A stretch of DNA of 64,000 bases from Candidatus Nanoarchaeia archaeon (GCA_028279755.1 JANQNB010000010.1:28963-92962); one strand, 5' to 3'. Shown: positions 23,940-33,439, counted from the first letter of the stretch. Translations and numbers: made by a program. The notes: generated by a model from the sequence alone, not told the origin.

Positions 23940-24492
23940 TTTCTTGAAGTCCGAGCTTCTGCTCGAATTCCGCTTCCTCGCCGAGGTATTTCTTGCCGAG
24001 CAGGTCAATCGCGATATCGACAGCGCGGACCTTGCCGCTTGCGAGAGTCTCGTAGAATTCCTTCAGTGTCAATTCCATGACGTCAATCCGTTCACCCACT
24101 TCGAGATCCTGCTCTTGTACCTTTTTGCAGTTCCGAGCGATATAGAAGTAAAGCGTGAACCGCGTCTTGCCTGGCAAGGGATATTCCTTATATAATTCCC
24201 AGTCATCGCTCACAAGCCCAGCTTCTTCCAGGAGTTCCCGCTTGGCATTCTCCAATGGTTTCTCCTTTCCTTCAAGACGACCACCGAAAAAACCATAGAA
24301 CGGCTTCAGGTTCGGCTGTTCCTCTTCAGCCATCAGCAGCTTGCCGTCTTTCACAGCGAGGACTTGGGTACTGTCTGGACGCGTCGACACTTCCCATGTC
24401 GCGGTCGAGCCGTCGAAACGCTCTTGTTCCCATTGGTAGATCTCATGCAGCTCGCCCTTGAAGACTTTCTTCGCGTGCTTTGGGATTGTCAT
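23932..24492 (-). CDS. Nudix hydrolase
   Basis: A 186-aa Nudix protein, probably an ADP-ribose or nucleoside-diphosphate-sugar pyrophosphatase. The Nudix box is complete: GGRLEGKEKPLENAKRELLE followed by EAG, with the metal-binding REL..EE. The upstream WEVSTRPDSTQVLAV and downstream PGKTRFTLYFYIA fit the ADP-ribose pyrophosphatase group. It is divergent from the membrane HTH gene and appears to share one TATA-like element with it. The exact substrate is not determinable. Confidence 0.9.
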   Translation of the reverse strand: MTIPKHAKKVFKGELHEIYQWEQERFDGSTATWEVSTRPDSTQVLAVKDGKLLMAEEEQPNLKPFYGFFGGRLEGKEKPLENAKRELLEEAGLVSDDWELYKEYPLPGKTRFTLYFYIARNCKKVQEQDLEVGERIDVMELTLKEFYETLASGKVRAVDIAIDLLGKKYLGEEAEFEQKLGLQESI

Positions 24493-24522
24493 AGTTACAA
24501 CTTGAATGGAACCTATGAATCT

Positions 24523-24533
24523 CTTTAAATATT
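24523..24533. promoter_or_regulatory. Shared, symmetrical TATA element between divergent genes
   Basis: CTTTAAATATT is the only good TATA match between the Nudix gene and the membrane HTH gene. It is centred about 27 nt before ATG 24554 on the plus strand and about 35 nt before ATG 24492 on the minus strand. Confidence 0.45.
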
Positions 24534-24553
24534 ACCCTTTCTTCTTGATTTGC

Positions 24554-25261
24554 ATGCCAGAAGAACCGTTCATGCTTGTCTCGCTTGAGGAAGCCAAGGC
24601 GAAGAAGCTTGCGCAAGTGCTCAACAACGAGACCTGCACGAAATTGCTGAACTACTTGTCAAGCCATAAGGAAGCGACAGAGTCAGAGCTCGCCAAGAAA
24701 CTCAAGTTACCACTTTCCACTGTTCATTACAATCTCAAGCAATTGGTCGAAGCCAAGCTTGTCATCGCTGACGAATACCATTACAGCGCGAAAGGCCGCG
24801 AAGTCAATCATTACAAGATCGCGAACAAGTACATCATCATCGCGCCGCAGGAAGACCAGAAAGGTTTCCTGAACAAGCTGAAAGGTTTCATTCCCGTCAC
24901 GCTCATCGCAGTCGGCACTGCGGTCGTGCTGAAAGTGCTCAGCGTGATCAACGGCGCGTATACCACAAACGATCTTGCCGCAGCACCGCAGGCAGATTTT
25001 GCGAGAGCACAGCCGATGCTTGCAAAGGAAGAAGCAATGCTCGACACGATGGAAGCGGGCGCGATGTTCGCAGACGAAGCAGTGAACGAGACCATCAACA
25101 CCACGATTCCGGCAAGCCCGCCCAGCGCCATGCCCTACCCAGAACCAAGTACGCAAAGTTTGTTCTCGAACGAGCTCATTCTCGCGTTTCTCGTCGGGGC
25201 AGTCTTCGCAATCGGCGTTTTGATCCTCTTCTCCTACTGGAAATACAAGAAAAACCGTTAA
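24554..25261 (+). CDS. Membrane-anchored winged-helix regulator
   Basis: A 235-aa protein with an ArsR-like winged helix at residues about 10-90: NNETCTKLLNYLSSHKEAT, SELAKKLKLPLSTVHYNLKQ and a wing. A transmembrane helix follows at about 108-130 (FIPVTLIAVGTAVVLKVL). Next comes an Ala/Pro/Glu-rich linker, presumably extracellular, and a final helix (LILAFLVGAVFAIGVLILFSYW) with a basic tail. It may pass an external signal to DNA. ATG 24554 is chosen because the TATA box at 24523-24533 leaves no room for an earlier start. Confidence 0.8.
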   Translation: MPEEPFMLVSLEEAKAKKLAQVLNNETCTKLLNYLSSHKEATESELAKKLKLPLSTVHYNLKQLVEAKLVIADEYHYSAKGREVNHYKIANKYIIIAPQEDQKGFLNKLKGFIPVTLIAVGTAVVLKVLSVINGAYTTNDLAAAPQADFARAQPMLAKEEAMLDTMEAGAMFADEAVNETINTTIPASPPSAMPYPEPSTQSLFSNELILAFLVGAVFAIGVLILFSYWKYKKNR

Positions 25262-25284
25262 TTATATTCAATAGAGAAACAAAA

Positions 25285-25313
25285 TACATATAAACGGGCA
25301 CAAGTTGCCGTTT
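25285..25313 (+). promoter_or_regulatory. TATA box and adjoining palindrome of the DUF2203 gene
   Basis: TACATATAAAC at 25285-25295 is the TATA box. AAACGG and CCGTTT arms at 25292-25313 form an imperfect palindrome that extends inward through GCA and TGC. It covers the region between the box and the start site, a typical archaeal repressor position. Confidence 0.4.
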
Positions 25314-25317
25314 CTAG

Positions 25318-25725
25318 ATGGTGAGGAAGTACTTTGGCATTCCTGAGGCTGAGGACCTCTTGCCGTCCCTTGCCCCGCTTCTCAACAAAGCGCAACGCCT
25401 GAAGAACAAGCTGGAACGCTATGAACAAGTCACTTTGCGCAAACGGATCAGGACTGACGGCAGTGAAGACAGCATCGATTTCGATTCAAGCGAGATCCTG
25501 GATGCGGATTTCCAGGCCATAAAGGAAAAGTTCTACCAGGCTGTCGAGAAAATCGAAAGCAAGGGCTGCATCGTGCGCGACCTGGATGAAGGCGTGCTTG
25601 ATTTCTACGCGCAGTTCGAAGGCCGCGAAGTCTTTCTGTGCTGGCGCCAAGGCGAGAAACGCATCACGCATTGGCACGAAGCTGACGAAGGATATGCCGG
25701 CAGAAAGCGCATTCTCGAGCTCTAG
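25318..25725 (+). CDS. DUF2203 family protein
   Basis: A 135-aa soluble protein matching DUF2203: an N-terminal helical part (IPEAEDLLPSLAPLLNKAQ), then the conserved GCIVRDLDEGVLDFYAQF and GREVFLCWRQGE, and the final ITHWHEADEGYAGRK. Function is unknown in the family. ATG 25318 lies 28 nt from the TATA box centre, so the mRNA is leaderless. Confidence 0.85.
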   Translation: MVRKYFGIPEAEDLLPSLAPLLNKAQRLKNKLERYEQVTLRKRIRTDGSEDSIDFDSSEILDADFQAIKEKFYQAVEKIESKGCIVRDLDEGVLDFYAQFEGREVFLCWRQGEKRITHWHEADEGYAGRKRILEL

Positions 25726-25732
25726 ACAGAAA

Positions 25733-25742
25733 TTTTTATAAC
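25733..25742 (+). promoter_or_regulatory. TATA box of the MFS gene
   Basis: TTTTTATAAC, centred 28 nt before ATG 25766; selects this ATG over GTG 25763. Confidence 0.5.
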
Positions 25743-25765
25743 TATTCTAGATGAAATAGTCTGTG

Positions 25766-27283
25766 ATGTCTAAAAAGGATGTTAGTATCAAGGAAAGCCT
25801 GCGCCTCAATATAGTCGAGGGCGGCGTGTTCGGCGCGATGAATGGCCTTACCCAGAACTTTCTCGTGCCCTTCGCGCTCTTGTTCAGCGCATCGAACTTC
25901 ATGGTCAGCCTGATCACGACTCTGCCAGGGCTGGTCGGCAGCATTGTGCAACTCATGGCGCCGCGTTTCCTCAAGATCGTCAGGAGCGCGCGTCGCTACA
26001 TCGTCCTGGGCATGGTCGGGCATGCTTTCATCTGGCTATTGCTCGGGCTGCTCCCGTTCATCGCAGAATCATCCCTTGTCCTGGATTCCTTCTTCATCCT
26101 CATCCTTATCGGCGCGGTCTTCTCCCTGATGATCAACCCGGTCTGGATGACATACATGGGCGAGCTTGTGCCGATCAGCAGACGCGCGCGATATTTCGGC
26201 AACAGGAACGCGGTTGCTGGCGTTGTCACCTTCGGCGCGACCATGCTCGCAGGGGTCATCCTCTCGGTTGCCAGCGGCGCGACCGGTTTCGCAGTCCTCT
26301 TCTTCCTTGCCGCGCTCCTGCGATTGGCTGGCGGGTACTGCATCAACGAGAGCAAGGAGATCGCAATAAAGTTCCCGGCAGCGCGCAATTTCAGCATCAA
26401 ACGCTTCGTGAAGCAGGCGCCGACGACAGATTTCGGCAGGTTCGTCTCGCTCGCTGTCTTCCTGCGGCTCATGACCTACCTTGCCGCGCCGTTCTTCTTC
26501 GTCTACCAGCTCCAGGTCCTGAACCTGAACTACTTCCTCTTCACCGTGTTGCAGGTGGCAGCCGTCATCTCGAGCTTCCTCTCCATGCGCTACTGGGCCA
26601 ACCTTGCAGACAAGCGCGGCAACCGGGTCGTGCTTATGTACTCGAGCTTCATCATCGCTTTTGTGCCCTTGCTGTGGGTCACGACCAAGGCCTTCCCTGC
26701 CTTGTTCGTCTTCGAACTGGTGAGCGGTCTTTCCTGGGCAGGCTTCAACCTCGCGAGCAGCAACTACATGCTCGAAGCCAGTTCTGCCAAGAACAGACCG
26801 TACGCGATCAGCTACTTCAACCTGTTCAACCAGTTGGCCATCGTCGGCGGCGGCATCCTGGGTGCCGGTCTTTTGGGATTGTTCGGCTTGATGACCTCAA
26901 GCGCGGCCCTGCCCTTCCTCCTCCTCTTCGGCGTGAGCGGCGTGCTCCGCCTGATCGTCGTATACCTGACCAAGCCGAAGCTGAAGGAATTGCGCTTTGT
27001 CGAGGTCGGCGTGAAACGCGGCCAGGCCATGACTTTCATCAACGTCCTGCCGCAGCAAGGAGCAGTGTACACTGCTCTCGAGGCGCCCGATGACTTTGTC
27101 CGCGACAAGCTGCGCGTCAGTCTTGATCGCGGTAGGGAGTTCGACGAGTTTGTCAAGCAGGGCGTGCCCCGCGGCGTAGTGAAACGGATGAAGCCGAAAG
27201 AGCGCGCGCTCATGCGTGACAGATTCATCGAGCGCGCCGCTGGTCGTAAGATCCCGAAGAAGCCGCGCGGGCTTAAGAAGTGA
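25766..27283 (+). CDS. Major facilitator superfamily transporter
   Basis: A 505-aa membrane protein with about 12 helices in two halves. The loop after helix 5 shows YMGELVPISRRARYFGNRN, an MFS-type cytoplasmic loop, and the second half has LADKRGNRVVLMYSSF, resembling the G-x-x-x-D-R-x-G-R signature. A basic soluble tail of about 90 residues follows the last helix. The substrate is unknown. The last 11 nt overlap the convergent tldE-like gene. Confidence 0.88.
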   Translation: MSKKDVSIKESLRLNIVEGGVFGAMNGLTQNFLVPFALLFSASNFMVSLITTLPGLVGSIVQLMAPRFLKIVRSARRYIVLGMVGHAFIWLLLGLLPFIAESSLVLDSFFILILIGAVFSLMINPVWMTYMGELVPISRRARYFGNRNAVAGVVTFGATMLAGVILSVASGATGFAVLFFLAALLRLAGGYCINESKEIAIKFPAARNFSIKRFVKQAPTTDFGRFVSLAVFLRLMTYLAAPFFFVYQLQVLNLNYFLFTVLQVAAVISSFLSMRYWANLADKRGNRVVLMYSSFIIAFVPLLWVTTKAFPALFVFELVSGLSWAGFNLASSNYMLEASSAKNRPYAISYFNLFNQLAIVGGGILGAGLLGLFGLMTSSAALPFLLLFGVSGVLRLIVVYLTKPKLKELRFVEVGVKRGQAMTFINVLPQQGAVYTALEAPDDFVRDKLRVSLDRGREFDEFVKQGVPRGVVKRMKPKERALMRDRFIERAAGRKIPKKPRGLKK

Positions 27284-28592
27284 AGCCTGCGAGATGCGCG
27301 CCAGCGTCGAACCTGATCAGCGAAGGTCCTTTGTAGCGCGCGAGTTCCATCTCTTCCTTGCTCAGACGCATGTGGTCGAGCATCTTGAAGATGTTGCCAG
27401 TGAACATCGCGCCTTTCACAGGGATGCGCTTGCCTTTTTCATAGCGGTACCCGAGTCGGATCTCAGCGCTGAAGTCACCGCTTAACGAATTCGGCACAAA
27501 GCTGCTGAAGCTGACGATCTCGATCGCGCCTTTCGTGCGCAACGAAGCTGCGCGTTCTGTTCCTGGATCAATTTGGATCGCACCGAGCGCACCAGTCGGC
27601 GAAATCTTGAGATAGTGCGCGTAGCGTTGCGAGGCGAAGAAATCCTGGCACACGCCCTGCTCGATGATCGACACCTCTTTAGAAGCATTTCCTTCGTTGT
27701 CGAACCTGCCGGACGCTGGGTTGAACGCGAGGAAAGGGTTTGATTTCAGGGAAAAGCCTTCATTCCACGTGAGCCGCTTCCCCGGCTCCTGATACGAAAG
27801 ATTGCGGTGCTTTGCCTGCGCGTTGGCGTGGTACACGACTGCGTTGTGTGTCAGGTCCGGTGCCCAGAAGTCGCGCAATGCGGTGCCACTGAGCAAGATC
27901 CCCTCGTCCTGGATTGTTGTCATCTTCGCTGCGCGCACGACGTCGCGCGCCTGCACAGCAGTCTCTTTGACAAACGCATCAGGCTTGAAATCGCGCGCCC
28001 TGCCAACGAGTGCGACATTGTGAAACTCATTCTCTTCCTTGCCTAGCGCGGTGACGATTGCTTCGACGAACAGTTCTGTGGCTTCGCTCCTGCCATTCAG
28101 ACCCTTGCTGTTCGCGATCCTGTTCTTGGTATGGGTCAGGTGGAGTTCTGCGTGGTTCATGCGAACGCCACGTTCTTTCTTGACAGCGTTCTTCATCCTG
28201 TTCCAGAGCGAGAGATTCAGCTTCTCAGCGCTGCCGTTCTTGAATGCCTTCACGATCGCTGGGTCTGCAGTGTCGACCGTGCCGTAGCGCTGCTTGCCAG
28301 GCAAGGGCCAGGCCTCTTTCTTGGCAGTGCTGCAGATGACCAGCGCGTCTTTCACTTTCCGCTTGATCTCTTTCTCGTCGTCAGTAAACAACGTGAACTT
28401 TGCATCGCCCATCTGCTTCTTGAAGTTCCGGTAGATGACGACTTCAGCCTGTTTCCGCACAGAATCGATGTTCGTCTCGATCTCACCCTTCGTTGTCAGG
28501 TGCAGCGTGCTCCGTTGCTGTTCCTGGAATAGCACTGACCAGGCGTCGAGCTTCATGCTCTTGAGGACCTTCAATACACGATTTATGTTCAT
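27273..28592 (-). CDS. tldE: TldE/PmbA-type subunit of the TldD/E protease
   Basis: A 439-aa partner of TldD. In bacteria TldD/TldE is a heterodimeric metalloprotease that trims peptides such as microcins and antitoxins. The protein has the TldE pattern of an N-terminal domain with RGVRMNHAELHLTHTKNRIA-type strands, SNSKG-like region (SKGLNGRSEATELF) and a C-terminal LGAIQIDPGTERAA... EIRLGYRYEKGKRIPVKG. It has no HExxxH, as expected. Its ATG 28592 overlaps the tldD stop by 4 nt (ATGA). Confidence 0.88.
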   Translation of the reverse strand: MNINRVLKVLKSMKLDAWSVLFQEQQRSTLHLTTKGEIETNIDSVRKQAEVVIYRNFKKQMGDAKFTLFTDDEKEIKRKVKDALVICSTAKKEAWPLPGKQRYGTVDTADPAIVKAFKNGSAEKLNLSLWNRMKNAVKKERGVRMNHAELHLTHTKNRIANSKGLNGRSEATELFVEAIVTALGKEENEFHNVALVGRARDFKPDAFVKETAVQARDVVRAAKMTTIQDEGILLSGTALRDFWAPDLTHNAVVYHANAQAKHRNLSYQEPGKRLTWNEGFSLKSNPFLAFNPASGRFDNEGNASKEVSIIEQGVCQDFFASQRYAHYLKISPTGALGAIQIDPGTERAASLRTKGAIEIVSFSSFVPNSLSGDFSAEIRLGYRYEKGKRIPVKGAMFTGNIFKMLDHMRLSKEEMELARYKGPSLIRFDAGAHLAGFTS

Positions 28593-29965
28593 GATAGGAC
28601 CACATCCTTTACCAGCAACCACGGTCCGCCTTCAGCGACGCGTACCCAGTCGTGATGTCCTTTGCCGCATCTGCCCGTCCCTGGTATCTCGAATTCCTCT
28701 GACACGCCGAGGATGTTCTTCAGCAAGGTCGGCAGGTAGCCGGTCATGCCGATCTCGTAATACAACTCGCCAGTCGGTTTTCCTTTGACTACGCGTTCTG
28801 CGATCACGCCCTGGATCTGGATGCCCCAGCCTTTCGGGTCTTCCATCCCGCCGCTCGCCTCGTGGAGTATCAGGCCGTCCTTGATCTTCTTCAGCATCGC
28901 GTCTTTTTTCTCGTTGCCTGCTTCGAAATAGGTGTTTGTCATGCGTGCGAACACTTTCCTGTCAAAGCTTTCTGCACGGCCATTGCTGCTCCGCGGCACG
29001 CTAATGCGGGCAGCGTTGTACGCGTCAGTGATCGGCAAGTGCACGACGCCTTTCTTCACCATCTGTGTCTTTGTCGCGGCATAGCCTTCGTCGTCGAAAA
29101 AGAAGAAGCCATGCGTGCCTGGCATGAGCGGGCCGTCAGCAATGCTGACTTTCGACGAAGCGATCCGCTTGCCCATCCATTCCGCCGCTTTCGCCCGCCC
29201 TTTGTAGATCGTGTCCGCTTCCATGCCGTGGCCGAAGCTCTCATGCGCCAACAAGCCAGTCATGCCTGGCGTGAGCAGGCAGGTATATTTGCCCGGTGTT
29301 AATTTTGTAGCGGCCTTCACCTTCTCGGCAAAAGAAACAATTTCCTTCAATGCTTTCTTCGTGATCTTGGTGCGTTCCCAGCCGTGATCGAAATAGCTCT
29401 TGTAATGGTAGCGCATGTCGCCGTCATGGCTCCTGACAAAGCCGACAAAGATGACGAGGCAGCCGCTGATCTCCTGGCTGAGTTTCCGGTAGCGGTTCAC
29501 GAAGATCTTGGTCTCGCGCATCTCGTCGTAATACACGCGCGCGTTCACCAGCTTGTCGCATCTGAACTCGCTGTGCAATTCCTTGACGCGCGCGATCTTC
29601 TCGCGCAAGGGGATTGTTGCCGGATCGATCTTGCCAAGGGCTTTGTAGTCAGCTGCCAAGGGCTCTGTGGCGAAGTCGATCTTCACCTTTGCCTTTTTCT
29701 TCTTGACCTTGCCGAGGGTGCGCGCCGCTTTCCTCAGCGCAACCTCGTTCCACCCACTTACTCCTTGCTCGTGCCAGCGCTCGCCGTCGAATACGCGCAG
29801 CTTCACGCCATTATCCGATTGCCGGCCGATATCGGTTGAGGTATTGTCCTGATTCACAGCAAGGTTCTCGGCCTGGATGTAGAGAACGTCGCCGTGGCAG
29901 CCAGAAGCCTCGAGCAGGGGTATCAATGAGGAAAGAAAGCCTTTCTTGTCCTTGCCAGAACTCAT
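28589..29965 (-). CDS. tldD: TldD metalloprotease subunit
   Basis: Catalytic subunit of the TldD/E protease, 458 aa. The zinc motif HESFGHGMEAD (HExxxH) lies at about residues 240-250, followed by DEGYAATKTQMVKKGV and the conserved GTGRCGKGHHDWVRVAEGGP near the C-terminus. ATG 29965 lies at leaderless distance from a TATA box at 29986-29996. It is translationally coupled to the tldE-like gene. In archaea the targets are unknown. Confidence 0.93.
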   Translation of the reverse strand: MSSGKDKKGFLSSLIPLLEASGCHGDVLYIQAENLAVNQDNTSTDIGRQSDNGVKLRVFDGERWHEQGVSGWNEVALRKAARTLGKVKKKKAKVKIDFATEPLAADYKALGKIDPATIPLREKIARVKELHSEFRCDKLVNARVYYDEMRETKIFVNRYRKLSQEISGCLVIFVGFVRSHDGDMRYHYKSYFDHGWERTKITKKALKEIVSFAEKVKAATKLTPGKYTCLLTPGMTGLLAHESFGHGMEADTIYKGRAKAAEWMGKRIASSKVSIADGPLMPGTHGFFFFDDEGYAATKTQMVKKGVVHLPITDAYNAARISVPRSSNGRAESFDRKVFARMTNTYFEAGNEKKDAMLKKIKDGLILHEASGGMEDPKGWGIQIQGVIAERVVKGKPTGELYYEIGMTGYLPTLLKNILGVSEEFEIPGTGRCGKGHHDWVRVAEGGPWLLVKDVVLS

Positions 29966-29985
29966 CTGAACAGTGCTTCACGCGT

Positions 29986-29996
29986 GTTTTAAATAG
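29986..29996 (-). promoter_or_regulatory. TATA box of the tldD-tldE operon
   Basis: CTATTTAAAAC on the minus strand, centred 26 nt before ATG 29965. Confidence 0.55.
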
Positions 29997-30004
29997 ATTA
30001 TGTT

Positions 30005-30721
30005 TCAGAACTGGATACAAAATGTGAGTTCTTGAGCCCTTGCCAAGAACATGCCGAGATCCTGTAGGAAGAGCGCGCTGCGCACGTTATTCACTCTCAC
30101 TTCTTTCGGCACTGAGATTTCAACGGTTGTTCCAGGATTCCGTCCCTTATCAGCAGGGGCGATGAGCACCGGTTCCTTATCGACAGTGTAATACCAACCT
30201 GTCGCGAATTCTCGCTGTTCGACATCTCCTTGTGTACGGCTCAGCAAATACTCAGCGATACCTTGGTATACACCTAACTCGAAATTCGGAATATCTCTAG
30301 AACTGACTTCAAGAATTGGCGGTGCGAATCGGGGAGTACTCAGCGTTACGCTGTAATCTTTGCCGAGCATGTCTGGAAAGGCTTGGGCAAGCCGTTCCAG
30401 GTCGTCAATCCTGGTTTGTTGTTCGTCGATAAAAGATTCGGCTTTCCCGAGAAGATCTTCATCTGCACTGCTGTTGCGATAGTATTCCCCCAGAACAGTG
30501 ATAGTAGTGCGTGCTAAGTCCCAGTCGCGCTGCATGACACAAGAGGTGATGCTGCCAAACTGTTCACTAAAAGCGCGCCCAGCAGGATATGAAGCGCTCA
30601 ATTCCTCTTCGCGCGGTCCAAGCCTGAGGCCGTATCGGACATAGTCTCTGACGCCTGGTTGTGCTATACGCGCTATCACAGAGCTCATACTGTCGGGAAT
30701 CGCTGCAGAGTATAAAAACAT
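30005..30721 (-). CDS. Orphan 238-aa protein
   Basis: Not recognised. The predicted structure is an N-terminal helical half and a beta-rich C-terminal half (ATGWYYTVDKEPVLIAPADK, TTVEISVPKEVRVNNV). There is no signal peptide, transmembrane helix or known motif. ATG 30721 is preferred because the TATA box GTTTATAAAAG (30751-30761) lies 30-40 nt upstream, inside the end of folA. It is therefore transcribed apart from the folA operon. Confidence 0.6.
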   Translation of the reverse strand: MFLYSAAIPDSMSSVIARIAQPGVRDYVRYGLRLGPREEELSASYPAGRAFSEQFGSITSCVMQRDWDLARTTITVLGEYYRNSSADEDLLGKAESFIDEQQTRIDDLERLAQAFPDMLGKDYSVTLSTPRFAPPILEVSSRDIPNFELGVYQGIAEYLLSRTQGDVEQREFATGWYYTVDKEPVLIAPADKGRNPGTTVEISVPKEVRVNNVRSALFLQDLGMFLARAQELTFCIQF

Positions 30722-30734
30722 AGCTGTCGAATCC

Positions 30735-31223
30735 CTACTGAGAAGTGATTCTTTTATAAACGACGATGTCGAAGTCGTCAAACGCCTCACGGCTCGCTTC
30801 TTGCCACTCGGCTGTGTCCCATTCTGGGAAGAAGGTGTCGCCTTCGTACTCGTCAGGGATCTCGGTCAGGATCATGTGCGTGGCCATGCCTTTCTCCAGC
30901 GATTCCTCGAACAAGCGCGCGCCGCCGATGATGAAGGCCTTTGCCATGCCGTCTTTCGCGCACAGCGCCAGGGATTGCTCCAACGAGCGCGCCACGAAAT
31001 AGCTCTTGTCTGCTGGCTGATCGAGCGTGCCGCTCAGCACGATGTTCACGCGGTTCGGCAAGGCCTTGCCGATGCTCTCATAGGTTTTCCTGCCCATGAT
31101 GATGGCGTGCCCGTTCGTGGTTTCCTTGAAATGCTTGAAATCCTCTGGAAAATGCCATGGCAGCGCGTTGTCCTTGCCGATCACACGGTTCTTGGCCACA
31201 GCTGCTATGAGAATAACTTCCAT
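30735..31223 (-). CDS. folA: Dihydrofolate reductase
   Basis: Reduces dihydrofolate to tetrahydrofolate with NADPH. The 162-aa length and motifs are canonical: VILIAAVAKNRVIGKDNALP, WHFPEDFKHFK with the substrate-binding acid, IIMGRKTYESIGKALPNR and FIIGGARLFEESL. It lies 3 nt after thyA, with GGTGTGA before the ATG. ThyA oxidises methylene-THF to dihydrofolate, which this enzyme recycles. Confidence 0.97.
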   Translation of the reverse strand: MEVILIAAVAKNRVIGKDNALPWHFPEDFKHFKETTNGHAIIMGRKTYESIGKALPNRVNIVLSGTLDQPADKSYFVARSLEQSLALCAKDGMAKAFIIGGARLFEESLEKGMATHMILTEIPDEYEGDTFFPEWDTAEWQEASREAFDDFDIVVYKRITSQ

Positions 31224-31226
31224 GGT

Positions 31227-32156
31227 TCACACCGCGATAGGAGCTTTGATCGGCGGATGCGGATCGTAATCTGAAAGCTCGAAATCTTCAAACGTGAAAT
31301 CATTGATATCCTTGACGTCGCGAACAATCTTCATCGTCGGCAGCTTTTTTGGCTCCCGGCTCAATTGTTCCTTGACTTGATCGAGATGGTTCAGGTAGAT
31401 GTGCAGGTCGCCTGACGTATGCACAAACTCGCCAGGCTCCAACCCAGTGACTTTCGCGATCATCATTGTTAACAAGGCGTAGCTAGCTACATTGAAGGGC
31501 AGGCCGAGGAATGAATCGACGGTTCGTTGATACAGCTGGCAGTTCAGCTTGCCATTATTCACGTGGAATTGAAACATGGTGTGGCATGGCGGCGGTGCGC
31601 CTGTCTGGTCCTCAACAAGGCCAAGAATGTCAGCGACGTTCCACCCTGAAATGATGATTCGTCTTGAGTGCGGTCGTTGTTTGATCTCCTTGATCGCCCA
31701 GGCGATTTGATCGTACACTTTGCCATCAGCGCCTTCCCAACGGCGCCATTGCTTGCCATACACCGGGCCAAGGTCGCCCCATTTCTCAGCAAACGCATCG
31801 TCTTCCTTGACTTTGTCGACAAACCATTGCAGTTTCTCTTTCCACGCGTCTGAATACATTGGGAATTCCTTCTCGAGCTTGTTCTTCTCGACGTATTTCT
31901 GGAAGGCCCACTCGTTCCAGATGCGCACCTTGTTCTGGACGAGATACTGAATATTGGTGTTTCCCTGCAGGAACCAGAGCAGTTCGTGGATGATGCCGCG
32001 GAGATACATTTTCTTTGTCGTCAGCAATGGAAATCCTTTGGATAAGTCGTGCCGGAATTGGTAGCCGAACACACTGATCGTGCCTGTGCCAGTCCGGTCT
32101 GCTTTCTTTTCTCCTTTGTTGAGAATGTGTTGCATTAACTCAAGATATTGTTTCAT
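31227..32156 (-). CDS. thyA: Thymidylate synthase (ThyA type)
   Basis: Methylates dUMP to dTMP with 5,10-methylene-THF. The 309-aa protein has the full ThyA set: [18 protein letters not shown], the catalytic Cys in [13 protein letters not shown], then [20 protein letters not shown] with the QRS/T-x-D and Asn positions, and [13 protein letters not shown]. It sits between glyA and folA with gaps of 3-4 nt. Confidence 0.97.
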   Translation of the reverse strand: MKQYLELMQHILNKGEKKADRTGTGTISVFGYQFRHDLSKGFPLLTTKKMYLRGIIHELLWFLQGNTNIQYLVQNKVRIWNEWAFQKYVEKNKLEKEFPMYSDAWKEKLQWFVDKVKEDDAFAEKWGDLGPVYGKQWRRWEGADGKVYDQIAWAIKEIKQRPHSRRIIISGWNVADILGLVEDQTGAPPPCHTMFQFHVNNGKLNCQLYQRTVDSFLGLPFNVASYALLTMMIAKVTGLEPGEFVHTSGDLHIYLNHLDQVKEQLSREPKKLPTMKIVRDVKDINDFTFEDFELSDYDPHPPIKAPIAV

Positions 32157-32160
32157 GTCT

Positions 32161-33408
32161 TCACCCTAATTCTGGATAGATTGGGAACTTCGCGCATAAG
32201 GCGAGCACGTCCTTGCGTTTCTTCGCCAGGTACTCGTCGTCGTCATGGTGTTCGAGGACATCGATAATATAGTTACCAACGATTTCCATCTCTTTCTCCT
32301 TCATACCTCTTGTTGTCAAGGTTGGTGTTCCTATCCTGATGCCACTGCCGATAAATGGTTTTGCAGGATCATAGGGGATCGTATTCTTATTGCAGTACAT
32401 GGCTGCCTCGTCCAGAGCATTCTCTGCTTGCTTGCCATTGATATTGAATGGGCGGACGTCGACGAGGAGAAGGTGGGTGTCGGTGCCGTCAGCAACAAGT
32501 CGTGCTCCACGTTTCTTGAGAGTCTCAGCTAAGGCCTTTGCATTTTTGATGATCTGCGCTGCGTATGTCTGGAATTCTGGCCTTAAAGCTTCGCCAAAGG
32601 CAACCGCCTTTGCAGCGATCGTGTGCTCATGCGGCCCGCCTTGCAAGCCTGGAAAGACTGCCTTGTCGATCGCCTTGGCGTGCTCAGCTTTACACATGAT
32701 AATGGCACCTCTGGGTCCGCGGAGCGTTTTGTGGGTGGTAGTGGTCACAACATCGCAGAATGGGACTGGATTGAGCAAGGCTTTCCCAGCAATCAATCCA
32801 GCGGTGTGGGCGATGTCTGCCATCAGGTAGGCGCCGCATTTGTCAGCGATATTCCTGAATCGCTTCCAATCGATGTTTCGTGGGTAGGCGGTGAAGCCGG
32901 CAAGAAGGATTTTTGGTTTCTCTTTCATCGCTAACGCTTCGATGGCGTCATAATCGAGCGTCTCTGTCTCCTTATCAACTTCGTATGCGACGATGTGATA
33001 TGTCTTCCCACTGAAATTAACAGGATGGCCGTGCGATAAGTGGCCGCCATGGTCCAACTTGAGACCCATCAACTTGTCGCCGTGCTCCATGAGAGCCATG
33101 TAGACTGCTTGGTTGGCTGGACTGCCGCTGTGGGGTTGCACATTGACATGCTCGGCCCCGAAGAGTTCTTTGGCTCTTTCAATAGCCAATCCTTCGGATT
33201 GATCGATGAACTCGTTGCCACCATAGTAGCGTTTCTTAGGATAGCCTTCGCTATACTTATTATTGAAGACGCTGCCAATCGCCTCAAGGACGGCCAATGT
33301 TACCAGATTCTCGCTTGGAATCAGTTCGATTCCTTCTCGCTGTCTGCCAAGCTCTGACTGCATGATGTCGAAGACCTTCGAATCCGTCGCTTTCAGATGT
33401 TCATACAC
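32161..33408 (-). CDS. glyA: Serine hydroxymethyltransferase
   Basis: PLP enzyme that moves the serine C3 to THF, making glycine and 5,10-methylene-THF. The 415-aa protein shows [32 protein letters not shown], the PLP-region [14 protein letters not shown], and the lysine motif [13 protein letters not shown]. The start is taken as GTG 33408: it gives the normal family length and GGGGTG lies 6 nt before it, whereas the longer frame adds about 100 non-homologous residues. It is the first gene of glyA-thyA-folA. Confidence 0.95.
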   Translation of the reverse strand: MYEHLKATDSKVFDIMQSELGRQREGIELIPSENLVTLAVLEAIGSVFNNKYSEGYPKKRYYGGNEFIDQSEGLAIERAKELFGAEHVNVQPHSGSPANQAVYMALMEHGDKLMGLKLDHGGHLSHGHPVNFSGKTYHIVAYEVDKETETLDYDAIEALAMKEKPKILLAGFTAYPRNIDWKRFRNIADKCGAYLMADIAHTAGLIAGKALLNPVPFCDVVTTTTHKTLRGPRGAIIMCKAEHAKAIDKAVFPGLQGGPHEHTIAAKAVAFGEALRPEFQTYAAQIIKNAKALAETLKKRGARLVADGTDTHLLLVDVRPFNINGKQAENALDEAAMYCNKNTIPYDPAKPFIGSGIRIGTPTLTTRGMKEKEMEIVGNYIIDVLEHHDDDEYLAKKRKDVLALCAKFPIYPELG

Positions 33409-33439
33409 TGCTGCACCCCGTGGAAGCGGGTTTTTGGCA

